DNA of 64,000 nt. Source: an uncultured Clostridia bacterium. GTDB taxonomy: Bacteria; Bacillota; Clostridia; Lachnospirales; Anaerotignaceae. Below are positions 36,367 through 44,593 of the stretch, in pieces. The notes below the pieces were generated by a model, which was not told the DNA's origin, made no database searches, and saw only the letters and a program-made list of their open reading frames with translations. Where the stretch lies: assembly GCA_944378105.1 (NCBI GenBank), contig CALWGC010000019.1:1-64000 (forward strand), written 5' to 3'. Position 1 is the first letter of the stretch, and each line of letters starts with the position of its first letter. A program made the position numbers and the translations under genes.

Positions 36367-37053
36367 ATGATCGAAGTTCGAGACGTGACGAAAATTTATC
36401 CAAACGGTGCAGAAGGTGTAGAAAACGTCTCCATTTCCATCGAAAAAGGAGAATTTGTGTTTTTTGTCGGCTCCAGCGGTTCCGGCAAATCTACGCTGAT
36501 TAAGTTGCTGATGAAGGAATTGAATCCTACCAGCGGCCAAATTTTGATTAACAACATCAACACCACCACCATGCGCCGCAGCCAGATTCCCTATCTGCGC
36601 CGAAACTTAGGCATTGTGTTTCAGGACTTTCGTCTCCTGCCCAATAAAACGGTCTATGAAAACGTGGCCTTTGCCATGCAGGTGATTGAAGCCCCCAGCC
36701 GGCAAATTCGCCGCAACGTACCAGCGGTGCTGGCCTTGGTTGGGTTACAGCACAAGGCGAAGGCTTATCCCAACGAGTTATCCGGCGGGGAGCAGCAAAG
36801 AACTGCCTTGGCCAGAGCCATCGTCAACAACCCACCCATCTTGATTGCCGACGAACCGACGGGGAACTTGGACCCGGAAACGGCTTGGGAAATTATTTAT
36901 CTGCTGGATGAAATCAACCGGCGCGGGACAACCGTTGTCATGGCTACCCACGCCAAAGACATTGTCGATGTCATGCAAAAACGTGTGGTGACGCTCAAAG
37001 ACGGCCACATTATCCGAGATATCAGAAAAGGTGGTTACAACGATGAGGCCTAG
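36367..37053 (+). CDS. ftsE: cell division ATP-binding protein FtsE
   Basis: ABC ATPase of 228 aa that with FtsX controls peptidoglycan hydrolases in division or, in some Firmicutes, sporulation and elongation. Walker A is GSSGSGKSTLIKLL, the signature LSGGEQQRTALARA, Walker B ILIADEPTGNLDPET, with the FtsE-typical VFQDFRLLPNKTVYENVAF. ATG 36367 starts a product of usual length behind AAAGGAAG; upstream codons in frame are not FtsE-like. It overlaps the ftsX start by 11 bp. Confidence 0.96.
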   Translation: MIEVRDVTKIYPNGAEGVENVSISIEKGEFVFFVGSSGSGKSTLIKLLMKELNPTSGQILINNINTTTMRRSQIPYLRRNLGIVFQDFRLLPNKTVYENVAFAMQVIEAPSRQIRRNVPAVLALVGLQHKAKAYPNELSGGEQQRTALARAIVNNPPILIADEPTGNLDPETAWEIIYLLDEINRRGTTVVMATHAKDIVDVMQKRVVTLKDGHIIRDIRKGGYNDEA

Positions 37054-37942
37054 TTCCATACGCTATTACTTTAAAGAAGGCTTCACGGGCCTTTTGAAAA
37101 ACAGATTGATGACGGTTGCCTCCATTGCAACGGTGGCCGCCTGTTTATTGATTGTGTCGTTTTCCTGGTGCTTAATTAGCAATTTGGATTCCATGCTGCA
37201 CCAGATTGAAGACAACATTGGCATTTCGGTTTTCCTCGATGACGAGGTGGATGCCGAACAGATTACAGAAATCAAAGATGCCATGGAGCAGTTGGATCAT
37301 GTGACAAGCGTGATCTATGTTTCCCCAGAAGAGGGCTTGGAAAGTTTGAAAGAAGAGCAAGGCTTGGGCGAGATTTTGGACGGTTTTTCCGGCGAAAATA
37401 ACCCCTTAAGCCATGCCTTTACCATTTCCTTAGACAGCATTGAAAACCAGGATACCGTTTTGGCGGAACTGGAACAAGTTTCTGGCATCCGTAATATCAC
37501 AGCAGCCCAAACAGAAACGGATATTTTGCTTCGAGTCAACAAAATCATCAGTGTCGTTGGGGTGTTGGTGGTGGCCATTTTGGCCGTGATTTCTGTGGTG
37601 ATTATTATGAACACCATTAAAATTTCGGTGTATACCAGAAGAACAGAAATCAACATCATGAAATATGTGGGCGCGACGGACTGGTTTATCCGTTGGCCGT
37701 TTATCATCGAAGGCGCCTTGATTGGCATCATTGGGGCCTTGATCCCCATTGCCATTTGTTGGCCGGTGTATGGCAAAGCCATCCAGCTGTTAAACGACTA
37801 TTTGCCGATGGTGCAAAATTTGGTGACCTTTGTCGATAGTTACAGCATATTTTCTGTATTGTTGCCGGTATCGTTTTTGGGCGGGATTGCTTTGGGCGTC
37901 ATCGGCAGCGTTTCTTCCATCCGAAAGTATCTGCGGGTGTGA
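37043..37942 (+). CDS. ftsX: cell division protein FtsX
   Basis: Permease-like partner of FtsE, 299 aa, with a cytoplasmic N-terminus (SSIRYYFKEGFTGLLKNRLM), one membrane segment, a roughly 110-residue external domain (IEDNIGISVFLDDEVDAEQI onward) that binds the hydrolase activator, and three further membrane segments at the C-terminus. ATG 37043 (AAGGTGG 10 nt upstream) is inside the ftsE end, so both are coupled. The extracellular domain is expected to contact the M23 protein encoded next. Confidence 0.95.
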   Translation: MRPSSIRYYFKEGFTGLLKNRLMTVASIATVAACLLIVSFSWCLISNLDSMLHQIEDNIGISVFLDDEVDAEQITEIKDAMEQLDHVTSVIYVSPEEGLESLKEEQGLGEILDGFSGENNPLSHAFTISLDSIENQDTVLAELEQVSGIRNITAAQTETDILLRVNKIISVVGVLVVAILAVISVVIIMNTIKISVYTRRTEINIMKYVGATDWFIRWPFIIEGALIGIIGALIPIAICWPVYGKAIQLLNDYLPMVQNLVTFVDSYSIFSVLLPVSFLGGIALGVIGSVSSIRKYLRV

Positions 37943-37960
37943 CGAAAAGGAGGCAAGAAC

Positions 37961-39133
37961 ATGAACCACTCTTTCTGTCGTGCTGCTGCATGGGCGTGTG
38001 TATTTGCCCTGACGGTGGGCGGCGTTGTGACGGCTGTACCCAATGAAATGGCATATGCAAAATCGCTATCGGAATTACAGCAAGAACAAAAAGAAATTCA
38101 GCAAAAGCAAAAAGATGCACAGGCTTCTTTGGAGACGGCCAAAACCAATCAGGAAAAAGTTTCGGCGGAAATTGCAACGCTGGATACCCAATTGGCGGCA
38201 GCGCAAAATGAGCTGGACATTGTGGAAACCCAGTTAAACGACGCTGAGACCCGTTTGGCCGCTTCGGAAGAAAGTCTGGCCCAGGCGCAAGAGGCCAGCG
38301 AGGACCAATTTGACGCCTTTAGCGAGCGGATTCGTTTTATTTACGAAAACGGCTCGTTGGGTTATCTGGAAGTAATTTTGGAAAGCCAAAGCATCAGCGA
38401 CTTTTTCATTCGCTTGCAATATGTCAAAGACATCATGCAATATGATGAAGAGCTTTTGGCTCAACTGCGGGAAACGGAAGCCGTCATTGAAGAACAGACG
38501 GAAGCCATTGCAGAAGAAAAAGCAGCCATTGAAGTGTTGGTCAACGACCAACAGGTGAAAACGGCGGCTTTGGAAAGCAAACGCGATGAAAAACAACAGT
38601 TGATGGAACAGTATCAGCAAGACGAAGCTACATATGCAGCATTAGTAGAGCAGATGGAAGAAGCGAGCAAAGAAGTGGAAGCGCTGATCAAAAAAGCCAC
38701 CAGCAGCTCCGCAGCCAGCGGCAGAGTTTACTATACCGGCGGCCAATTTGAATGGCCGGTACCCGGCTGGTATAATATCTCCAGCGGCTTTGTTACCCGT
38801 AACAGGCCCATCGGCAGCGGTATTGAGTTTCATACCGGTTATGACATCCCGGCTAGCTATGGTTCAAGTGTCGTGGCGGCTGAAGCCGGCACTGTCATTT
38901 ATTCTGGCTGGATGAACGGATATGGTTATACGATCATGATTGACCATGGCGGCGGACTGGTAACGTTGTATGGCCACAATTCTTCTTTGGTGGCCAGCGT
39001 GGGACAAACGGTTTCCCGTGGCTCTGTGGTGGCCAAGATTGGCAGCACAGGCAATTCCACCGGTAATCATTGCCACTTTGAAGTACGTCTGAACGGCTCG
39101 CCCGTGAGTCCACAATCCTATTTAGGGGTATAA
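37961..39133 (+). CDS. secreted coiled-coil M23 peptidase, probable FtsEX-controlled murein hydrolase (EnvC/PcsB role)
   Basis: A 390-residue exported protein: signal peptide (about residues 1-34), a long coiled coil (about 40-245, e.g. LSELQQEQKEIQQKQKDAQA, rich in Gln/Glu/Lys heptads), and a LytM/M23 domain (about 265-390). The catalytic zinc motifs HTGYD (HxxxD) and HCHFEV (HxH) are intact, so it should be an active endopeptidase rather than a degenerate activator like E. coli EnvC. It lies 18 bp after ftsX and AAAGGAGG precedes its ATG, which supports FtsX docking through the coiled coil. It ends at a strong terminator. Confidence 0.92.
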   Translation: MNHSFCRAAAWACVFALTVGGVVTAVPNEMAYAKSLSELQQEQKEIQQKQKDAQASLETAKTNQEKVSAEIATLDTQLAAAQNELDIVETQLNDAETRLAASEESLAQAQEASEDQFDAFSERIRFIYENGSLGYLEVILESQSISDFFIRLQYVKDIMQYDEELLAQLRETEAVIEEQTEAIAEEKAAIEVLVNDQQVKTAALESKRDEKQQLMEQYQQDEATYAALVEQMEEASKEVEALIKKATSSSAASGRVYYTGGQFEWPVPGWYNISSGFVTRNRPIGSGIEFHTGYDIPASYGSSVVAAEAGTVIYSGWMNGYGYTIMIDHGGGLVTLYGHNSSLVASVGQTVSRGSVVAKIGSTGNSTGNHCHFEVRLNGSPVSPQSYLGV

Positions 39134-39142
39134 TGGAGAAAG

Positions 39143-39191
39143 AAAAAGCACAACATTCTTTTGTATGTCAAAAGAAGTTGTGCTTTTTTTT
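39143..39191 (+). terminator. intrinsic terminator of the ftsEX-peptidase operon
   Basis: AAAAGCACAAC pairs with GTTGTGCTTTT around an inner TTCTTTTG/CAAAAGAA stem, followed by T8. Confidence 0.93.
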
Positions 39192-39291
39192 GAAAAATTT
39201 TACTTGATTTTGGTTGCAATGGAGGAATCATTGTGCTAAGATATGGGTATAATAGAATATAGTTTTTAATACTACATGTGGAGGTGTTAAG

Positions 39292-39957
39292 ATGGAACAA
39301 GTCAAGCAAAAATATGGAATTTGGCGTTGGAGAGATCCCATGAGCGCTTTGACGCATATGATAGGCTTTTTCTTGGCCATTCCCTTTGGCATATTGTTGA
39401 TTGTGCAGCAGGCGTTACAAGAAAATACGGCCGGTGTGGTGGGGTGTACGGTGTTTGTGTTATCGGTGTTGTTGTTATACGGGGCCAGCACCTATTACCA
39501 CATGGCCCAAGGGACACCGGAACAGATTGCCTTTCGGCGTAAAGTGGATCATATGATGATTTTTGTGTTGATTGCTGGGTCGTATACACCAGTATGTCTG
39601 GTGAACTTATCCGGTTTTTGGGGCAATTTGCTGCTTTGCCTGGTTTGGGGCATTGCCTTTGGCGGATTGTTTTTGAAGCTATTTTGGTTGGATGCACCCA
39701 GGTTGCTTTCGACGACCATTTATGTGGCGATGGGATGGCTGGTACTGGTGGCGTTTTACCCCTTGTTACAGGCGGTGGACTTGGCAGGCATTTTGTTGTT
39801 AGCCGCAGGGGGAATGATGTATACGCTGGGGGCTGTGATTTATGCCACTAAGTGGAAACGGCTGAAGATGCGGTATTTTGGGTTCCATGAAATTTTTCAT
39901 TTGTTTGTGATGGCAGGGACAGCACTCCATTTTGCTTATATGTTTTTGTTTCTCTAA
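39292..39957 (+). CDS. hemolysin III family (YqfA/AdipoR-like) membrane protein
   Basis: A 221-residue, seven-membrane-segment protein of the HlyIII/PAQR superfamily. The zinc-ligand residues are visible: DPMSALTHMIGF near the N-terminus, STYYHMAQ after segment 2, KVDHMMIFVLIAGSYTP and the C-terminal GFHEIFHLFVMAGTALHF. In bacteria the family is linked to membrane fatty-acid composition or ceramide-type hydrolysis; the exact role is not known. TATAAT at 39248-39253 may be its -10 and GGAGG is close to the ATG. Confidence 0.92.
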   Translation: MEQVKQKYGIWRWRDPMSALTHMIGFFLAIPFGILLIVQQALQENTAGVVGCTVFVLSVLLLYGASTYYHMAQGTPEQIAFRRKVDHMMIFVLIAGSYTPVCLVNLSGFWGNLLLCLVWGIAFGGLFLKLFWLDAPRLLSTTIYVAMGWLVLVAFYPLLQAVDLAGILLLAAGGMMYTLGAVIYATKWKRLKMRYFGFHEIFHLFVMAGTALHFAYMFLFL

Positions 39958-39962
39958 AAAAG

Positions 39963-40002
39963 ACACCTTGCAGCTTTCGGAAGCGGCAGGGTGTTTTTTT
40001 TT
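39963..40002 (+). terminator. intrinsic terminator after the hemolysin III gene
   Basis: ACACC-TTGC-AGCTT pairs with AAGC-GGCA-GGGTGT, then T9. Confidence 0.9.
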
Positions 40003-40092
40003 GTATGAAAAATTGGTAAAATCGCTAAAAAAAATTTGATTTCCCAGTCTGTTTTATCTGTTTTGAGAGTGTCTTTTGGGGCAAAAAAATGG

Positions 40093-40196
40093 TATACTAT
40101 TACTGTTTGAATCAATCCCGTTGTTTGGACTGCTTCTGATGAAAAAAGGCAATGAGGAACATGCCGAAGGAGGAGGGCCCAGACTCCTTTTTTTGT
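40093..40196 (+). promoter_or_regulatory. promoter -10 and mid-leader terminator-like hairpin upstream of the nitroreductase
   Basis: TATACT at 40093-40098 looks like a -10 with a poor -35. About 65 nt later GGCA...TGCC (40148-40165) is followed by AAGGAG (40167-40172) pairing with CTCCTT (40184-40189) and a T8 run ending near 40195. It is 100 bp before the nitroreductase start, so it is either an attenuator or the end of a roughly 90-nt small RNA. I could not match it to a known riboswitch class. Confidence 0.5.
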
Positions 40197-40296
40197 AGCC
40201 CTTTGGCTTTCCAAAAGAAGGGGGAGGATTGAGAAGAAGAGACCGCAGGCTATCGCGGTGTACGGAAAAGAGAAAGAGTGCGAAAGGAGGCGCAAA

Positions 40297-40872
40297 ATGG
40301 AAACAAAGGACGTTATTTTTGGCAGACGCAGCATTCGAAGATACACCGATCAACCCATTTCGGACGCAGATTTGGAGGACATCATTCAAGCAGGGCTTTA
40401 TGCCCCTTCCAACATCAATTTTCAGCCATGGTATTTTGTGGTGGTGCGCAGTGAAGAGAAGAAGAAAGAGATGCTGGAATTTATGGCGACGGTTTCCAAA
40501 CTGTTTCATCCTGTTTTGGAAAGCCGGTTTGCCAAAAATCCGGAAGCCATTGAAGAAACGGAAACGTTTTTCAAAGGTTTGGGCGGGGCCCAGGTGTATA
40601 TTTTGGTCTTTTTGCTGAAACCAGACTATCCTGACTTGTCCAGCGTGACCCAAAGCACGGCGGCGGCCATTGAAAACATGTTGCTGATGGCCAAGGACAA
40701 AGGCATTGGCAGTTGCTGGCTGACGGCGGCGGTGCGCGTGGGCAAAGACGAAGAAATCCGTCAGCATTTTGCGCCGGACAAAGGGCCATTTTTGGCCATG
40801 GTGACGTTGGGATACCCGGCGGAAGAAAAAACAGCGCCACCAAGACGAGGTGGACGGTTTGAAGTGATTTAA
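40297..40872 (+). CDS. nitroreductase family protein
   Basis: FMN-dependent NAD(P)H oxidoreductase, 191 aa. The family opening is clear (DVIFGRRSIRRYTDQPISDA, LEDIIQAGLYAPSNINFQPW), as is the C-terminal GIGSCWLTAAVRVG...FLAMVTLGYPAEE. ATG 40297 is chosen because AAAGGAGG is 6-7 nt upstream; the frame opens earlier at 40258 but lacks family sequence. Substrate is unknown. A terminator-like hairpin in the leader suggests conditional expression. hflX follows after 33 bp. Confidence 0.92.
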   Translation: METKDVIFGRRSIRRYTDQPISDADLEDIIQAGLYAPSNINFQPWYFVVVRSEEKKKEMLEFMATVSKLFHPVLESRFAKNPEAIEETETFFKGLGGAQVYILVFLLKPDYPDLSSVTQSTAAAIENMLLMAKDKGIGSCWLTAAVRVGKDEEIRQHFAPDKGPFLAMVTLGYPAEEKTAPPRRGGRFEVI

Positions 40873-40905
40873 TGTTTCTACCCAGGCAGAAAGGAGGCGC
40901 AGCCA

Positions 40906-42189
40906 ATGGCGCGGGAAACGGTGTTACACACACTGAAGGAAGAAGAAGAACGGGTGATTTTGGTAGGCGTGGACCGGCAAGAGGACAGCCAACAAGCCGA
41001 AGCCTGTTTGGACGAGCTGGAAGAGCTGGTGAAAACGGCCGGCGCCGTAGCGGTGGGGCGGATGCTGCAAAAGCGGGAAAAGCCACACCCAGGGCTGTAC
41101 CTTGGGACAGGCAAGGTGGAGGAATTAAAACAGATGATTTCTTTGTTGGAGGCCACCGGCGTGGTCTGCGACGATGAACTTTCCCCGGCCCAGTTGCGAA
41201 ACTTGGAGCGGGAGTTGGACACGAAGGTGATGGATCGCACCATGGTGATCCTGGATATTTTTGCGGCGAGGGCTGCATCCAGTGAAGGGAAAATCCAAGT
41301 GGAGCTGGCCCAGCTGCAATACCGCCTGACGCGATTAACGGGCATGGGCGCTTCTATGAGCCGGTTGGGCGGCGGGATTGGTACCCGTGGCCCGGGAGAA
41401 AAGAAGCTGGAAGTGGACCGGCGATATATCAAAGACCGGATTGCAGAGTTGAAAAAAGACTTGGCAGAAGTGAAAACCCATCGTTCTTTACTGCGGCAGC
41501 AGCGAAAGAAAAAGGGACAGCCGGTGGTGGCTTTGGTGGGGTATACCAATGCAGGCAAAAGCACCATTTTAAACGGGCTGACCAAGGCAGGGGTATTGGA
41601 AGAAGACAAGCTGTTTGCGACGCTTGATACCACGACGCGGACGGTGACATTACCGGAAGGCCACGAAATCTTCTTGACGGATACGGTTGGGTTTATTCAA
41701 AAATTGTCTCATCATTTGGTGGACGCCTTTAAGGCCACCTTGGAAGAGTTAAGGTATGCCGATCTTTTGCTCCATGTGGTGGATAGCTCCAATCCCAACC
41801 GGCAAACTCACATGGACGTGGTTTATCGCACGTTGGAGGAATTGGGCTGTGGTCAAACGCCGGTGATTACGGTTTTTAACAAAGTGGACCGCGACGTGGA
41901 GTATCCATTGCCCAATGACCAAACGGCCAGAAGCACCATTGCCATCTCGGCCAAGCGGGAAGAGGACTTGGCGGCTTTACTGGCAAAAATTGAAGAAGTC
42001 ATCAAAAGTTTTCGACAAACAATGACGATTTTATTGCCATATTGTGAAGGTGGAAAGCTGGCGCAGATTTATGGCCGCACCACAGTTTTAGAAGAAGAAC
42101 ACCGGGAAGACGGGATTTTACTGACGATTACGGTGGATGAAGAATTGGAAAACCGTTTCAAAAATTACATGATTGATGATATATTTTGA
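40906..42189 (+). CDS. hflX: GTPase HflX
   Basis: Ribosome-associated GTPase that splits stalled 70S ribosomes, 427 aa. The N-terminal HflX domain (GAVAVGRMLQKREKPHPGLY, LGTGKVEELK) is followed by a coiled linker (GGGIGTRGPGEKKLEVDRRY, a strong family signature) and a G domain with G1 GYTNAGKST, G3 DTVGFI and G4 NKVD. A C-terminal domain completes the normal length. AAAGGAGG precedes ATG 40906. Confidence 0.97.
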   Translation: MARETVLHTLKEEEERVILVGVDRQEDSQQAEACLDELEELVKTAGAVAVGRMLQKREKPHPGLYLGTGKVEELKQMISLLEATGVVCDDELSPAQLRNLERELDTKVMDRTMVILDIFAARAASSEGKIQVELAQLQYRLTRLTGMGASMSRLGGGIGTRGPGEKKLEVDRRYIKDRIAELKKDLAEVKTHRSLLRQQRKKKGQPVVALVGYTNAGKSTILNGLTKAGVLEEDKLFATLDTTTRTVTLPEGHEIFLTDTVGFIQKLSHHLVDAFKATLEELRYADLLLHVVDSSNPNRQTHMDVVYRTLEELGCGQTPVITVFNKVDRDVEYPLPNDQTARSTIAISAKREEDLAALLAKIEEVIKSFRQTMTILLPYCEGGKLAQIYGRTTVLEEEHREDGILLTITVDEELENRFKNYMIDDIF

Positions 42190-42261
42190 GAGAATGACGA
42201 GGGAGTGCCTGTAATTTACCACAAATTGACAGAAAGATGGATTTATCCCAAATATTTTCCA

Positions 42262-42290
42262 TGGCATATTTACAAAACTTTCGTTATACT
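42262..42290 (+). promoter_or_regulatory. possible promoter of the DUF6514 gene
   Basis: TATACT (42285-42290) with a poor -35 (TGGCAT, 42262-42267) 17 bp upstream. A TTGACA at 42226 is too far away. Confidence 0.45.
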
Positions 42291-42328
42291 GAACTTGTTT
42301 TTCAACAAAAAGGCAAGGAGGTATGGGT

Positions 42329-42592
42329 ATGAAGGAATTGTATCAAGCAAGCATATTGGCGGATGACGGCAGGGAGTATTTGCTTTGCTATTACTTGCTG
42401 CGGCAAGACCGCTTTTATGGCGTTTTGGTGAAAAAGTCCTATCGGGGGAATGTGGTTGAGCAGGCGGAGATCACGTATTTAGGGGAAGCAAACGATCATA
42501 CGCTGGGGCTGATTTACAAATTGGGACGCAACACTGTAACGCCTTGCGTGCTTGCACAACTGGCAGACGAATGGCTGGAAGAGCCTCTCTGA
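42329..42592 (+). CDS. DUF6514 family protein
   Basis: An 87-residue cytoplasmic protein recognisable as the small clostridial DUF6514 family by its layout: strands around DGREYLLCYYLLRQDRFYGV, VEQAEITYLGEANDHTLGLI and a C-terminal CVLAQLADEWLEE helix. Function is unknown. Two ATGs are possible; ATG 42329 is preferred because AAGGAGG (42315-42321) sits 7 nt before it, whereas ATG 42323 is only 1 nt from it. The msrAB gene begins about 80 bp downstream. Confidence 0.8.
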   Translation: MKELYQASILADDGREYLLCYYLLRQDRFYGVLVKKSYRGNVVEQAEITYLGEANDHTLGLIYKLGRNTVTPCVLAQLADEWLEEPL

Positions 42593-42673
42593 CGGATGTG
42601 CTTTCTGTGCCCGGGATGGGGACAGGCCAAAAAGCAGCACCAGCACAGGTAGGGTTTGGAGGTAGAAGTGGAA

Positions 42674-43609
42674 ATGGAAAAAGAAATCTATTTGGCTGGT
42701 GGCTGTTTTTGGGGGACGGAACATTTTTTTCGGCATAGTTCCTTTATTTTAGAGACGGAAGTGGGGTATGCCAACGGGAGTATCACGGATCCCACCTATG
42801 AACAAGTCTGTAGTGGTACGACAGGTTTTGTAGAGGCGGTGCGGTTGACATACGATTCGGCCATCATATCCTTGCCACAAATTTTGGACCTTTTTTTCCT
42901 TACCATCGATCCAACCAGCGTCAACCGTCAAGGAAATGACATTGGGGAGCAATATCGGACGGGAATTTATTATACCGACCCTGCCGATGCGCCAGTGATT
43001 GCGGCCGCCTTAACCCGTTTGGAACAGATGGTAGGCGCGCCCATTGCGGTGGAACAAAAGCCACTTCAAAACTTCTATCGGGCCGAGACCATGCACCAAA
43101 ATTATCTCAACAAAAACGTCTTTGGCTATTGCCATATTGACCGCAGCTTGTTTTCCCTTGCCAAAGAATATACGCCAAAGGAAACGGTGGACCGGGACGA
43201 AAAGGGAAATTATCTTCCTTTTTTGACTTATAAGGTGACCCAATTTGGCTGTACCGAAAAGCCCTATGAAAACGCCTATTGGGATTGTTTTGACGACGGG
43301 ATTTATGTGGATGCGGTGACGGGCACACCGGTTTTTACATCCAAAGAAAAATTCTTTTCCGACAGTGGCTGGCCGGCTTTTACGGCACCCATTACGCCAG
43401 AGGCCGTGGTGGAGCGGCCGGTGGAATGCAGCTGTTGCCAAAAGGTACGGCTGTTTAATCGGGCACAAAATGCTTATTTGGGAGTTGTCTTTAACGACGA
43501 TGCCTCAGACGGGGCCCATTACTGCATCAATAGCGCAGCACTGCGCTTTGTGCCAAAGGAAGCATTGGAGGAAGAGGGCCTGGGCGAATTTCGGTCGCTT
43601 TGGGCATAA
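42674..43609 (+). CDS. msrAB: bifunctional peptide methionine sulfoxide reductase MsrA/MsrB
   Basis: Fused repair enzyme of 311 aa that reduces both stereoisomers of methionine sulfoxide. The MsrA half starts with the catalytic GGCFWGTEHFF; the MsrB half (from about residue 185) has FTSKEKFFSDSGWPAFTAPI and the catalytic Cys region HYCINSAALRF. A pair of zinc cysteines typical of one MsrB class is reduced here to a SCCQK segment, so the zinc site is uncertain. ATG 42674 follows GGAGG by 11 nt; GTG 42668 or TTG 42656 are in-frame alternatives. Confidence 0.95.
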   Translation: MEKEIYLAGGCFWGTEHFFRHSSFILETEVGYANGSITDPTYEQVCSGTTGFVEAVRLTYDSAIISLPQILDLFFLTIDPTSVNRQGNDIGEQYRTGIYYTDPADAPVIAAALTRLEQMVGAPIAVEQKPLQNFYRAETMHQNYLNKNVFGYCHIDRSLFSLAKEYTPKETVDRDEKGNYLPFLTYKVTQFGCTEKPYENAYWDCFDDGIYVDAVTGTPVFTSKEKFFSDSGWPAFTAPITPEAVVERPVECSCCQKVRLFNRAQNAYLGVVFNDDASDGAHYCINSAALRFVPKEALEEEGLGEFRSLWA

Positions 43610-43625
43610 AAATTTTGAGAAAACC

Positions 43626-43654
43626 TTGCCTAATTGGCTTGGGTGTGATATAAT
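43626..43654 (+). promoter_or_regulatory. promoter of rpsB-tsf
   Basis: TTGCCT (43626-43631), 17 bp spacer, TATAAT (43649-43654). It overlaps the end of msrAB's downstream DNA by design of compact spacing. Confidence 0.85.
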
Positions 43655-43660
43655 TTGAGC

Positions 43661-43760
43661 GTTGCAAAAAAACACACCTGTTTTTGATGCCGGTTGGTGC
43701 TTTGCAAATGCAAGGTTTGCCGGAGAAAGAAAACGGGGAGGACAAACCAAATTTAGGAGG
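43661..43760 (+). promoter_or_regulatory. structured 5' leader of rpsB
   Basis: About 110 nt of leader: hairpin AAAAACA-CACC-TGTTTTT (43668-43685), then CCGG (43690-43693) that can pair with CCGG (43720-43723) enclosing a TTGCA/TGCAA stem. Ribosomal protein leaders often bind their own product; whether this one binds S2 is an open question. Confidence 0.4.
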
Positions 43761-43768
43761 AAAAAAAC

Positions 43769-44500
43769 ATGAGCGTAATTTCTATGAAACAACTGCTGGA
43801 AGCTGGTGTGCACTTTGGCCATCAGACAAGAAGATGGAACCCTAAAATGGCTCCTTATATCTTCGCTGAAAGAAACGGGATCTACATCATCGACTTGCAG
43901 AAAACCGTGAAAAAAGTAGACGAAGCTTATGCAGCAGTAGCTGACATGATCGCTGACGGCGGCGAAATCCTGTTTGTTGGTACCAAAAAACAAGCACAGG
44001 ATTCCATCAAAGAAGAAGCTGAAAGATGCGGTATGTTCTATGTAAACCAGAGATGGTTGGGCGGTATGCTGACCAACTTTGAAACCATCAAAACCAGAAT
44101 TGCTAGACTGAAAGCATTGGAAAAAATGCAGGAAGATGGTACCTTTGAAGTTCTGCCCAAAAAAGAAGTTGCTAACTTGATGCACGAAATGGAAAAATTG
44201 GAAAAGAACTTGGGCGGTATCAAAGAAATGACCAAAATTCCTGATGTCATGTTCATCGTAGACCCAAGAAAAGAAAGAATTGCAATCCAGGAAGCACACA
44301 CTTTGGGCATCCCTGTCGTTGCAATTGTTGATACCAACTGTGATCCAGAAGAAGTTGATTACGTTATCCCGGGCAATGACGATGCAATCCGTGCCGTAAA
44401 ACTGATTGCAGGCAAAATTGCTGACGCTGTCATCGAAGCAAAACAGGGTGCACAGGAAGAAGCTTCTGCAGAAGCTGAAGAAGCACCTGCTGAAGCATAA
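43769..44500 (+). CDS. rpsB: 30S ribosomal protein S2
   Basis: Small-subunit protein of 243 aa, beginning [32 protein letters not shown]-type sequence ([14 protein letters not shown] is diagnostic) with [14 protein letters not shown] and [20 protein letters not shown] later, and an Ala/Glu-rich tail. Strong codon bias and a perfect TAGGAGG ribosome site show high expression. It is transcribed with tsf. Confidence 0.99.
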   Translation: MSVISMKQLLEAGVHFGHQTRRWNPKMAPYIFAERNGIYIIDLQKTVKKVDEAYAAVADMIADGGEILFVGTKKQAQDSIKEEAERCGMFYVNQRWLGGMLTNFETIKTRIARLKALEKMQEDGTFEVLPKKEVANLMHEMEKLEKNLGGIKEMTKIPDVMFIVDPRKERIAIQEAHTLGIPVVAIVDTNCDPEEVDYVIPGNDDAIRAVKLIAGKIADAVIEAKQGAQEEASAEAEEAPAEA

Positions 44501-44513
44501 GATAAGGCTTTGC

Positions 44514-44551
44514 ATGGCTTCAGTTTCTCGTTTTTCAGAGGCTGAAGCCAT
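44514..44551 (+). promoter_or_regulatory. hairpin between rpsB and tsf
   Basis: ATGGCTTCAG (44514-44523) pairs perfectly with CTGAAGCCAT (44542-44551). It is not followed by a T-run, so it is more likely an RNA-processing, stability or partial-attenuation element than a full terminator. Confidence 0.75.
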
Positions 44552-44593
44552 TTCACGCTGGAAGGAAAACCAAACGTACGGGAGGAAAAGATT

